NCBI GenBank assembly: GCA_029204225.1
Contig: CM055097.1
Coordinates: 6,281,676-6,345,675, forward strand
Direction of reading: 5' to 3'
Source: Diphasiastrum complanatum
Lineage: Eukaryota; Streptophyta; Lycopodiopsida; Lycopodiales; Lycopodiaceae
Length of the DNA stretch: 64,000 bases
Shown piece by piece: positions 43,565 through 53,708 of the stretch. The translations under genes and the position numbers were made by a program. Positions within the stretch are counted from its first letter, which is position 1, and each line of letters opens with the position of its first letter. The notes beneath the pieces were generated by a model. It saw only the letters and a list, made by a program, of their open reading frames with translations. It made no database searches and had not been told where the DNA came from.

Positions 43565-44484
43565 GACGGTGCTAAGCTACTTTAGAGATGGGTTTTTGTT
43601 TGCATTTCCTCTGATTTTTCTTTCATTTTGACAGGTTTTTTTTTCACTCTTTGGTCATTATTTTTACTTGCCACTGTTCCAGTGATCAGAGCAGTCCCAG
43701 AGGCCTATTTTGTGAGCTTAGCTAGTAAACAACTTTTACTCGTGTTTACTCGCCAATAGTGTTTTTTACTCGCCAGTCCAATTTTTTGCATTTTTACTCA
43801 GTGGCTTTACTCGCCATCAGTACAAAGAGTGTTCAGTAGCCTCAAAATACCATTCTGGAGATCGGCAAGTAATTAGCCTTACTCGCGCTAACTCGCTAGT
43901 TTAAATTTTCTGCCCAAATTTATTTTTCCTGCCTTCTTTCTTTTTACTTGCCAACAATGATTTTTCTCATTGATCTGTTTCATATTCTTACTCATCATCA
44001 GTATAGTAGCAAATACAATACTTGATCTAACTTGTACCAGACTGGCGAGTAAAAAACTAATTATTCACTTTTACTCAGACTAACTTGCCAATCACTCCAC
44101 TTTATTCGCACCTTCACAAACAGTTTTGATCATCAATCATAGCAAGTAGGTAGCTTGGCGATTAATCAGCCTTTACTTACATTTACTCGCATTTACTTGT
44201 GTTTACTCGCCACTGTCTTTTATTTGCCATCAGAGAAAGTTGAAATTTTTTTCTAAGTATCTGACAATCAGATCTCATCTACACTTTTTGATCTCCCCAA
44301 TTTCCTTTTAGATTTGCATTTACACTTTTTTCATCCATCCAATTTGTTTAGATCCCAATCTGATCTTGATTTGAGTTCACTTTCATTTCGGTTTGATCCT
44401 CATCTAGATCTACCATCTGATCACCCGAATATAGAAAATATTTGAGAAAAAGACCAAAAGTAGTCGCACCTCCCATTTCAGTGT
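43565..44484 (+). repeat. Gypsy I leader with dispersed TTACTCGCC words
   Basis: From about 43735 to 44235 the leader repeats short words of the type TTTACTCGCCA and TTTACTYGC more than ten times at irregular spacing, some in reverse complement (GGCGAGTAAAA near 44044). No coding frame. Confidence 0.75.
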
Positions 44485-45109
44485 ATGCATCTTAGATCTG
44501 GTAGGAGATTATCCACTCTGGATCCCCTTGATCTTGAAGAGTTTGTCAACGTACCTATTGAGATACATCACAAAAATGTTGACGAAGATCCACCTCCGAT
44601 GGACAATCCAAGGCCCTTCGAACCTCATGCAATCCAGAACTTCCCCAAAATCGACCTCCCAAGGTTTGATGAAAAGGGAGATCCGTGATGATTTTTGCAA
44701 ATATACACTCAGACGTGTAGAGCCTATGGAGATGACAGCCCGCAAGAGCTGTTAAGATACTTCAATTTGTGCCTAACTGATACCGTGAAAGATTGGTATT
44801 TTAATCTTGAGCAAAACGAATGAGATGATTGGAATATCTTACAGGCTGAGTTCATCACCCATTTCAAAACCACCCGCTTCTTCTCCGATCCCTTCCTACA
44901 ATTAGTACATATCCACATGGATAAGAAAAATGAATCCTTGTGTGATTATATCAAATGGATCAAGAGATTGTGTGGTGATGCGACCCTGATAGTGTCTCAG
45001 ACCACAATGTCTTGACATGGGTGTTAGTTGATGCCATGCCCCTAGGGTGTCAATGCAGTGTCTCATCACTCAAAAGGGCTTCCAGTGAGATGATGGTGAG
45101 ACCTGAGTA
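44485..45109 (+). pseudogene. Gypsy I gag, frameshifted, cut by J1
   Basis: ATG 44485 opens MHLRSGRRLSTLDPLDLEEF, the same M-x-LRSGR start as G2 and G3. PRFDEKGDP ends in a shift near 44685; then QTCRAYGDDSPQELLRYFNL, VKDWYFNLEQNE, stop, DDWNILQAEFITHFKTTRF and HIHMDKKNESLCDYIKWIK follow. This is the retrotrans_gag domain. A second stop lies near 45017. At 45110 the J1 LTR starts. Confidence 0.82.
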
Positions 45110-45880
45110 TGAGAGCACGAGAATTACTAGTGCTAGGCCAAATTGCAAGTGAGCCCCATGGTAATTCCCAAAAGATGAAAAACCATCTGGGAGCTAGTAA
45201 TTTGGGCCCTCTCAGACTTGAGAATGTATTTTCAAGAAAGTGGCCTCCTAATAATGTGTAAGTTGAGGGGTGGAACCCAAAAGTTTATAGAATGGGGTTC
45301 ACCCACTTGTAACTATTTATAGGATCCTCCTCCATGATTTTTGGAGAGCATACACATGTACTGAAATGTTGTTGCACTTTTTATTGAAGATCTTTCATCC
45401 TGCATTCTCTTCTATGCTTTCCATTCATGCTCTTGTTTGGGTACATTGGTATGAATGTGTTGTTGGTATCTTTCTCTTTAATGTTGATGTGGATTGATTA
45501 GTATCAGGTATATGTGCAAGGCTTAGTGGCAGATCACAAGCACTCAGATGCGATGTTGCTTTGTGCTTGGTTCCCTGAGGAGTGTTTATTACAAGTGTTG
45601 AGTGATAGTTGTAATAAGCACTTTGTAGGTTTCACATTTCCTGTAGTTAAATGTTGTTTTGTTTGTAGATTAGACAGTAAGACAAATTAGTTTCTTTCTA
45701 TGATCAATAGATTAGATTCTTTTCCAAGAAGATCAGAAGTAGAATCAAGAATAATCTGAAGACTATAAGAATTCAAGAAAGATATGGAACAGAACTGTAG
45801 AATGTAGATATACAAGTCTTAAGATGTATTAAGGCAACCAGAAAACAATGAAGTGGTAAATATTATAGACATGAGCTTAC
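45110..45880 (+). repeat. Solo LTR J1 inside gypsy I
   Basis: Starts TGAGAGCACGAGAATTACTAG, homologous to the J LTR at 55315 (TGAGAGCTGGGAAATTACTAG); shared words continue for about 120 bases (tgagccc.catgg, ggagctagt). A TATA-like ctatttatagg is near 45317. Gag sequence precedes it and protease sequence follows, so it sits within element I. The right end (about 45880) and the target duplication are not resolved; the left flank is GAGTA. Confidence 0.65.
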
Positions 45881-46316
45881 TTCACATAGGTGTTGCTAAA
45901 GGTAATAACATCACCTTACATGTGCACTATATTCTTATCCATTCGTACAGGCCATTCTCGATAGTGGATCTGGCGTGAATATTATCGCCCTGTCCTTGGC
46001 AAAGGCATGGGGAATAACAACATTGAAAAAGCCTAAGTACAAGCTACAATGGCTACCCAAAGAACGACGACGTCTGCAGGTCACATAACCAATTTACAAA
46101 TTAGAATTGTAGGATTGGTATTCACTATAGAGTGTGTTGTGCTAGACCTTTCTGATGAACCACACACCTATAAATTCATTCTCGGAATGCCTTGGTTAGA
46201 AATGGCCGGAGTGATTCAAGATTGGAAGAATAATAAGATAATTTTCAGCAACAGAGACAAAAGAATCTTTGTCGATGCCATGGGTAAGATGCCACGGATA
46301 AGATAAAACCTGCACA
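45881..46316 (+). pseudogene. Gypsy I protease
   Basis: LLHIGVAKGNNITLHVHYIL parallels the WESEEHNIT segment before the G3 protease. After a shift come ILDSGSGVNIIALSLAKAWG (catalytic DSG), a further shift, and YKFILGMPWLEMAGVIQDWK with NNKIIFSNRDK. This is a retropepsin-like aspartic protease of gypsy type. It stops near 46306. Confidence 0.83.
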
Positions 46317-46641
46317 AATTGAAGATGATTGGTCTTCAACTACCATTAGGGGAAGTATGGGCTCAAAATGGGCCCTTTGTAAAGATATTGTTGTTGACTT
46401 CCCAACTTTTTCTCTTTCAAATAGACCAATAACATTCATCCATGTGTAAAGTACCGTTACAGTGACTGACGGCCTAAAAACTTTTAATATTTTTTGTCTA
46501 GGGTTTTGTGTGTTTTTGAAATTCACGCAGGGCAATAAAAAACCATTTTAGTAATAGTTGCTGCCCACATGTCTTTTTGTCACTGCCCACAGAGCATACT
46601 TCTATGGTTAAATTGAGTTGAGTTGTAAGGATTCATATCCT

Positions 46642-46979
46642 GATTAGCTATAACGTTTGATCAGTATATCAAAATGTGAAACTGAGTACACCATAAGAAA
46701 GAAGACGCCGAGAGCTTTCCATTCCAACACATGCCATATAGTTATAGTTTTCCCAAAAACAAGGAAGTTATAGGTGTTAGATTAAAAATGGGATATCTAA
46801 TCAGAGCGCCTGAGTACATTTACAAGTTGCAAATGTACTCGGGCACTCTAATTAGATATCCCATTTTTTCCACAGTCTATGACAATATAGTATGTGTTGG
46901 AAAGCTCTCGACGTTCTCTTTCTTATGGTGTACCCAGTTTCACATTTCAACGCACCGATCAAAAGTTATGGGTAATCAA
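46642..46979. repeat. Large inverted repeat 1 (hairpin)
   Basis: Left arm about 46642-46828 and right arm about 46830-46979 fold on each other around 46829. Paired blocks include aaaatgtgaaactg / cagtttcacattt, accataagaaaga / tctttcttatggt, cgagagctttcc / ggaaagctctcg, atgggatatctaat / attagatatccca and gagtacatttac / aaatgtactc. The left arm has two small insertions. Confidence 0.9.
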
Positions 46980-46992
46980 GATTGAAATAATT

Positions 46993-47256
46993 AATCAGTG
47001 CACTCGAGTACAATTGCAACTTTACAAATGTACTCAAGCACACTGATTAGATATCCCATTTTTCTAACAACTATAACTTTCTTGTCTCTGGACAGAACTA
47101 TGCCAATTTGTATGCATTGGAAAGCTCTCGACGTCCTCTTTCTTATGACTATATGGCATGTGTTGGAAGCTCTCGGTGTTATTCTTTCTTTACATCAAAA
47201 TGTGAAACTGAATAATGTCGAGAGCTTTCCAACACATGCCATATAGTCATAAGATT
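46993..47256. repeat. Inverted repeats 2 and 3 of the same family
   Basis: 46993-47048 folds on itself (aatcagtgcactcgagtac against gtactcaagcacactgatt). 47049-47140 is another copy of the right arm of repeat 1. 47141-47175 and 47219-47254 form an almost perfect stem (cttatgactatatggcat against atgccatatagtcataag, and ctctcg against cgagag) around a 43-base loop. Confidence 0.9.
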
Positions 47257-47257
47257 A

Positions 47258-47358
47258 GTATATATTGTACTTTTAGTATCTTCTTGTCCTTTAGAACACT
47301 TGCCCTTGCTTTTGCCCTTGAACTTGCCTTTGATGAACATGGCCTCATCTTGAGATGT
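47258..47358 (-). pseudogene. Small copia gag fragment
   Basis: Minus-strand frame DEAMFIKGKFKGKSKGKCSK matches the basic gag linker of F (EETFFTKGKVKGKGKGKEKW). About 100 bases only, wedged between the inverted repeats and the candidate G3 LTR. Confidence 0.7.
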
Positions 47359-48176
47359 TGTTGGGGGTATTCCCAACAAAGTGTAAATAAATAAAATCAT
47401 TCAATAAAATGTGTTGCGAGGGCATGGCATCCTATGCGCGTCAGCCCATGGCCCAATGAGCATGCAAGTAAAGTTGTAAATAAAATAAACTTGACTTGGG
47501 CCTTGGAATTAAAATAAAACTAGAGACCCAAAGTCATTTTTAAACTTAGAGATTATTTTTTAGAGTTGGGTCCAAAGTGGGACTCACATGAATCTTGTGA
47601 TTACCAATGTACTTTTTGTGGACCCTTGGATCAAGTTGGGTCCAAGATGAATGGATAGGATCATTGTGAATATTAGCCAATAGGATTGAGGGGCAAGGGC
47701 CTTCCCCATTTTATAAAAAGGCACCATTTGTACACTATTTTCATGCTTAATGAGAAGGAGGAAACTCTACCAATTTTGGAAGAGAAGCATTCTCATTTGC
47801 AATTCAATGCTTGCTATTGCTCTTGTTGTTTTCTATTGCTTCCAAGTTCATGCTTTTTGGTTTCAATAGTTTATGTTTTTCCTTTAGCAAGTACAATGTG
47901 CATTTGAGCTAACCTCCACCCTCCCTCTATCTCTCTCTTCTATCTCTTTTCCCTCCATCTTTTCTAATCTTCCCCTTCCTTTCACCTACAATCATGATGA
48001 ATGTTAGTGTAGAGGAGTAGAGTTAAGGGAGAGTAGTGTTAGTGGTGAGTAGAGTTAAGGGAGAAAGTAGGAAACTAACTAAAAATAGCATCTATACATA
48101 GTTAGGTACCTATCCAGTGATCTAACCCTTGTTGATAGGTGGGAGGGCTATACTACGAGAGATCTTCGACCCTACA
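47359..48176 (+). repeat. Candidate G3 5' LTR
   Basis: Bounded by TGTTGGGGGTATTCCCAACA at the left and CCCTACA at the right. A TATA-like TTTTATAAAAAGG lies near 47711. A gypsy leader follows. No second copy exists in the window, so the limits rest on TG/CA ends and position. Confidence 0.4.
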
Positions 48177-49469
48177 ATGGCCGGGGATAGGTTTCCACTA
48201 ACTAGTTTAGCTACATTTTAGCTATTTTCTTGTTTTTTAGAGTGGTTTTAGGTAGATTTTTGGGTGTTTAGAGTTAGTTTTCTGTATTTTTTTGTGTTTG
48301 GACTGTTCACAACTAGCAGAGGAGGTGTGAGAGGGTAGAGGAGGCCCTGAACAACCTCTAAGGGCTTGAAACTCAAACCAACCAGTCAAAAAACTCAAAA
48401 AACACACCAATCTGTATTTTGGAAGAGAGAAGAGGCCAAAATCTCATCAGATTTTTATATCTCTAGAACTAGTGAGAATTAACTCTTACATGACTAGCAG
48501 CAGCTCTAGGGTACTGTCCCAGACCTGCATAGAAGCCTGCGAGATTTAGTTCCAAGCAAATTGTGAAAACAAGAGAAAAATCATAAAAAATTCAAAAAAC
48601 CCTTGAAAGAATCCAAAAAAATTCAAATCTTCTCACAGAGCCCTCTGAAGTTCCATCTCAGTGAGACCAGGACGCAGAGAAGCTTGCGAGAGTTTGTTTG
48701 ATGTCTAAGTGCATGTGCGAGAGTTCTCAGTGAAAAAAAGACGGGAAAATACCAGTGAACCGTCGCAGACAGCAAAATTTTCAGTTTCAGTAGTCAACAA
48801 CTCTCGCAGAGGATTCTGAAGTTCCATCTCAGTGAGACCAGGACACAAAAGAGCTTGTGAGAGTTAGTTTGATTACGGTGAGCATAAAATTGGATTTACG
48901 TGCAAAAAAATACCTAAAAGTGAAGATCCAGCAAATCCTTCCAGTAAGAACTCTCGCAGACCCTTTCAATCGATTCAGGATGTCAATTTACATCAGTGAT
49001 GAAGCCTGCGAGAGTTAGTGTGAAGATCTGGTGAAGATCAAGACAAAAAAGTGGTTTTGAACCCTCGTAGACAGTGAAATTTTCACTTCTTGCGAGAGTT
49101 AACTCTCGCACAGATTTCTATAGTGAGATCTAACCCAGATCCAGCTATTGTGAGCCTTGCGAGAGTTACTTCCCAGAGATCTGAAAGATATCAAGTTTTT
49201 TACCTGCAAAAATAGCTAAAGGACCCTCGCACAACAATCCTTACACAAGAGAACCCTTGCAGACTAGATTAGTGGAAAGATCAGCATTAGATCCAGCTAC
49301 TGTCAAAATCTCAGGTCAATCAGTGCAAGGAGTAAAAAGTTATCAAGGAAAGACCACCGTAAAGGGCCTAAAATTCACTTTCGGCCGATCAGATTGATCA
49401 GATTCTTAGAGATCTAGACTGCATCCTACTGTATAAGCAAGATCCAATCACTTTGGAACCCACCATCGG
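48177..49469 (+). repeat. G3 leader with repeated CTCTCGCA/TGCGAGAG units
   Basis: Just after the candidate LTR, TGGCCGGGGATAGG (48178) may be the primer site. From about 48480 to 49260 an imperfect unit of roughly 150-160 bases recurs, with cores CTCTCGCAGA followed about 60 bases on by GCTTGCGAGAGTTAG: near 48535, 48632-48695, 48801-48865, 48951-49018, 49091-49170 and 49225. Copies two and three share the 20-base word gttccatctcagtgagacca. 49091-49110 is a perfect 20-base palindrome (TGCGAGAGTTAACTCTCGCA). Confidence 0.8.
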
Positions 49470-50702
49470 ATGAATCTGAGATTGGGACGATCAATAGCAC
49501 GAAGGGTAGCAAATCAAACACCACACCTTCCTAGATTAGCAGCTATGCAACAAGAAGTAGAACCGGAACCAGCACCAATGGATCCAATGGGCCAACTCAT
49601 ACCTGTCGCTCCCTTGCAAGCAGTCCAGAGAGCACCATGGATGAAAATACCAAAATATGACGGATCATCAGATCCCATCCAATTCCTCCAGATCTACGAG
49701 CAAGCTTGTCAAATCTACGGTGAACGGACACCTGCGGAGAAGCTGATGTTGTTTTCCATGTCCTTATTGGCAGTGGCTCAGGATTGGTTTTTCAACCTGT
49801 CAGAGAAAAAAAAATCCACTTGGGAAGCAGTTAAGATGGCTCTCATTACGCGCTTTAAACCAAGAAAGTTCCTGGAAGACCCGTTCTTCTTGTTGAGCAA
49901 AGTCAAGATGGGAAAACGTGAAAGGGTCATGGACTATATTGAGCGGGTCAAACACTTACGATCCGAGTGCAGTGTAGCCCTAACTCCTGATCACGCGGTG
50001 ATCATGTGGTTCCTAGCCAGACCACCACGAAGCATTAGAAAAGAACTGAAACGACGGGAGCAGTACGCTACTCTACAAGAAGCTATGGAAGATGCCATCA
50101 GGGAAGAGCATGAGGGATCTGACAATGAATATCCATCCACCCACACTCCTATTCTCTTGATCACATCATCATCATCAAACGCATCTGCTCTATCCACCGA
50201 ACTGCTATTGGAGCAAATGAAAAAATTACACAAACAACAAATGGAGCAACTTACGGCATAGTTTGATCAGAAACTGAAGGCCTTACAGGGAGCTGTAGCA
50301 GTAATGCCACATCAACCGGAACCAAACCAGCTGCCGTATCCAAGACGGGAAAATCTATGGTCTTCAGTGTGCACGCAAAACCATACAGCGAACGAGTGTC
50401 CAATCCTAAAGCAAAATCTGAGACTAACACATAGATTCTGCCATCTGTGCAATGCAACATCGCACGATATAGCATTTTGTCCGTTCAACCCCCGGATTGT
50501 TCAACATAAGAGAAGTCCTTATCAGACTTCCTATCCTTACCATCAAGGGGCACCCAACGTGGCACCAAGGTACGACGCACCAAATCAACCACAACGTATG
50601 GCCTTACCTGCTCCACCAGGGCCAGCGAATCAACAAGTGGCCCATGTAAACCTAACAATAGCAGAACCAGAGATGCAAATGCCACCTCAATCTGAGCAGT
50701 AG
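49470..50702 (+). pseudogene. Gypsy G3 gag, one stop
   Basis: ATG 49470 opens MNLRLGRSIARRVANQTP. PKYDGSSDPIQFLQIYEQAC, AQDWFFNLSEKKKSTWEAVK and RERVMDYIERVKHLRSECSV form the retrotrans_gag domain (about residues 60-200). TAG at 50259-50261 is the only stop; the frame continues KLKALQGAVAVMPHQ to 50702. Zinc-knuckle-like motifs are at about 50368-50404 (VCTQNHTANEC) and 50440-50475 (CHLCNATSHDIAFC, a complete CX2CX4HX4C). A proline/glutamine-rich tail ends the frame. Confidence 0.87.
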
Positions 50703-51561
50703 CAGTGGTATGGACCAGATGAACCATTTATGGATCCTGCCATAAATGAATATGTTGCGGCCTATGCAGCTCAGACTCATCGTCAAGGCGGAGGAAAATT
50801 ACGGCTGCTACGGATGCGACGAAGGAGATAGCATTGCAGAATGTCCCTACAAGGGACAATATACATCCTTCTATCGAGAATGCGGTTATGGACACTGTTA
50901 CAAGAATTGTCCATTTAAACCCGAAACTAGTGCACCTCTGAACTTCATTTCAATACAACAACCAGCAGTTCCAACAGGGATGCCATCGGAAGGACGACAA
51001 TTCCACACTCCTGTGTTAGCTGTTACGCGAGCACAGAAGAGGAAGGAAGTGGCTCCCTCACCACCACCATCGGTCATTGATGACCAACCCTCAACTTCAG
51101 TTCCATATCCGAATGTGAGGGAAGAAAGAAGACAATACCAGAAAATAAGACACTGGATACAGAAAGCACAAGCAGTGGAAAAAGAGCAAGAAAGAGATAA
51201 TCCTGCGGAACCTCCAGTTGGCATCGAACGGGAACCGCAAACGGGCTCACCACTGCGCACTGATCAGAATGATCGATTGCACAAACATGAACCACCTTTT
51301 CACCCGCCCGAGGAACCACACACTGAAAGGCTCGCACTTTTACTGTCAAGCCGTGTTAGTTTACCACTCGGAGAACTAATGCGGATTGCACCACAAGCGA
51401 AAAGCCTTATAGCTGAATGGGCCAAAGCGAATGAGGATCCAGTAGCGACTGAGCCCATATACTGTAAGGGCTATGAAGAAACAACTAACGTCCTCCACAT
51501 CGAAGCAGCATGGGAAAGTGAGGAACACAACATCACTTTGCCAATCAAACACAAGAGATAG
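50703..51561 (+). pseudogene. Gypsy G3 gag end and pre-protease region
   Basis: The frame continues QWYGPDEPFMDPAINEYVAA and shifts near 50785. It then carries two more knuckle-like motifs (CYGCDEGDSIAEC and RECGYGHCYKNC), so G3 gag has about four in tandem, which is unusual. FHTPVLAVTRAQKRKE, YPNVREERRQYQKIRHWI, EREPQTGSPLRTD and VSLPLGELMRIAPQAKSLIA follow and define the region shared with G1 and G2. It ends at the stop at 51559-51561 after IKHKR. Confidence 0.85.
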
Positions 51562-52373
51562 GAGGACGAGGCGACAGTGGTAGATGGAGGATCGGGTGTC
51601 AATTTGATCTCCACTACTTTGTACGAAAAATGGAGTTTACAAGGATTGAAGCTAGCAAGATTCGCCATCAAGCCAACTGATCAATCATGTGTGAAACCAA
51701 AAGGTGTAGTTGTTGATATCTCTGTAAAGATAGCAGACATGCAGTTTGTAATAACTTTTGTAGTCATGGATATACCTGAATCTCCATTTGCATACCGTGT
51801 TTTACTGAGAAGACCATGGTTGAGAACTGCGCAAGTAGTACACAACTGGGGTACGGGGAAACTCACCTTAGAGAACAGAGAGCGGGCTGTAAAGGTTGAT
51901 CCAATCACATAGGCGGTGAAACCTATTGCACCCAAAGTTGATGATGGATCATTCATGACAGATCACACGATTGATCACCCGAGGGCAGCCAAGGGGGGTC
52001 ACTATCATTCAAAGACAGATGTCTGATATGGACGAATGCATTAGCAATTTATGACTGCCAGGCATGTCAATATGAATCAGATCTGGAACCTAGTACATCT
52101 TCACCCAAGTGTTACACTATGGACACACCCATCACATTTGGGGTGAATATGATAAACGTGGCATGGCTATCAGTGGAACCTATTGAGAACCCAGTGGACG
52201 ATGATTTGGTCCCTTGGCAACATGCTCTGACTTATAATAAAGAGATTGAGCTGACTGATGAACAAGTCTTACACCACATGGACCTAGATCGTTACAGAAC
52301 CAGAAAAGTACCAGCTCAACCACCGCAAAAGTCTGCTATGGCGAAAGTCTCAAGGCCCACCCAAGGCACCTGA
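51562..52373 (+). pseudogene. Gypsy G3 protease and downstream spacer
   Basis: In frame after the stop, VVDGGSGVNLISTTLYEKWS is the aspartic protease active region (DGGSG; many relatives have D(S/T)G). SFAYRVLLRRPWLRT-type and LTLENRERAVKVDPIT blocks follow (the first reads SPFAYRVLLRRPWLRTAQ). A stop at 51910-51912 and a shift precede 52119-52373, MDTPITFGVNMINVAWLS, ending SRPTQGT. RT does not follow; G3 is truncated here. Confidence 0.83.
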
Positions 52374-52439
52374 ATAAGAAGAATTAGTTGAAGCAGCGCT
52401 ACAACCAGGTGATTCGTTGGAGTGATCTACCCGATGAGG

Positions 52440-52582
52440 CGATAGCTACAATGGATGTGGATATTCGCAACCATGAGGCGAATGTCACATCGACCAAGGT
52501 AGAGTATACTGCAGCATGTCGAGCTTCAAAAGAAGCTATTTGGATGACATTACTACTTCACAATTTACATCACACTCCTTAG
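52440..52582 (+). pseudogene. Copia RNase H scrap
   Basis: TKVEYTAACRASKEAIWMTL is the copia RNase H block usually STxEAEYxAACQAxKEAxWL. Only about 45 codons remain, joined to gypsy G3 without a recognisable boundary. The joint lies between 52380 and 52480. Confidence 0.72.
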
Positions 52583-53708
52583 ACTCCTTAGACTCCTCAG
52601 AATTCAATCAGATGATGACAGTTTCTGACACCTAAGGAACGAATGCTATCTTTCTGCACTATCACATTGAATTATGAATTAGACTTCACTTTCAAACTGA
52701 TCAATAGTAATTGCACATACTATTTATCCTCTTTGGTGAACTGTACTCAAATCATTAAATTAGTTTGAGTATGAACTATTTCAGCGGTCCTTAATGCATG
52801 AGCTATGATTCTATTTGGCATTTTCTGTCTCTTCCTTCTCGTTGAGATTGTTCTTGCTGATAGTCATTAGCAGCCCACATCGAGGGAGCCATTCCGCATT
52901 CTATCATCCTCCCCCAACATGATGACCATTGGGATACCAAAAAAAATGAGCAAGTTCAATGTAGAGTATGTAAATTGTCTATGACATTTAGATATCATAT
53001 AGAAAAAACAAATGCTTACTTTGTTGTTGTATTATAGGCAATGGATAAAATGAAACAATGATTGGAAACCATTAGATCAAGATTTTATTCAATCAGAGCT
53101 GGAGAGGTTAGAATATGATCTTCCTTGCCATTATTAGTTCCAAATTCATGGTGTAATGGTAAGCTTTTCATTTTGAATTATGATGGCATACTTAAGCTTT
53201 CAGTATTCCCTAGCATAAAGTACAATCATTATTTATTTAAACATAAAGTAATCCAACCATTATTCACCAATTGATTAAGAGTGATTGTAATGTGCATGTG
53301 AGAGCAAGGAAAGAAGAGCATATCAAATGCCAAGATATAGGTGAAATCATTAAAATAGTGGATCTCTAAGAAGAGTATAAATTTATATAACAAATTTGAG
53401 ATGTACAATGATGCTCAACTATGTAAACATCTTTTTGCCCCTAGAGGCTCCATTATACATGTCCATTCATCATTTGAGTACAATGTCTATTCACAACTCT
53501 TCTACTTCTTTTTTTCCTATCTTTGACACCACCACATCCACTTCACTTTAAGGGAGTAGTTTTGATGGAGATGATCTATGTAAATTAGGCACTAAATTCT
53601 ATGCAACAATTTTAATCATCTCTTGTTGAAAATCGGCGATCTTGTTTGCAATAACTTTTGAACTAAAAATTTAAATCATTAGTAACATTTGATAATTAGA
53701 AAACAAAG
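52583..53708. other. Non-coding stretch before element J
   Basis: AT-rich, no gene. A small tandem of ccttagactcctta lies at 52576-52600. It may hold the 5' leader of J, but no LTR or primer-binding site is seen. Confidence 0.45.

Larger units (their letters stand above)
43541..46316 (+). mobile_element. Gypsy element I (Athila/Tat-like), fragment
   Basis: Primer-binding site, repeat-rich leader, gag and protease in plus-strand order, split by solo LTR J1 at 45110-45880. It ends shortly after the protease, where an inverted-repeat region begins. RT, RNase H, integrase and 3' LTR are missing. Confidence 0.78.

Noticed and set aside
48480-49260. CRISPR-like array from the regularly spaced CTCTCGCA words
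   Set aside because: Units are imperfect, about 150 bp long and lie in a plant gypsy leader; no repeat-spacer pattern.
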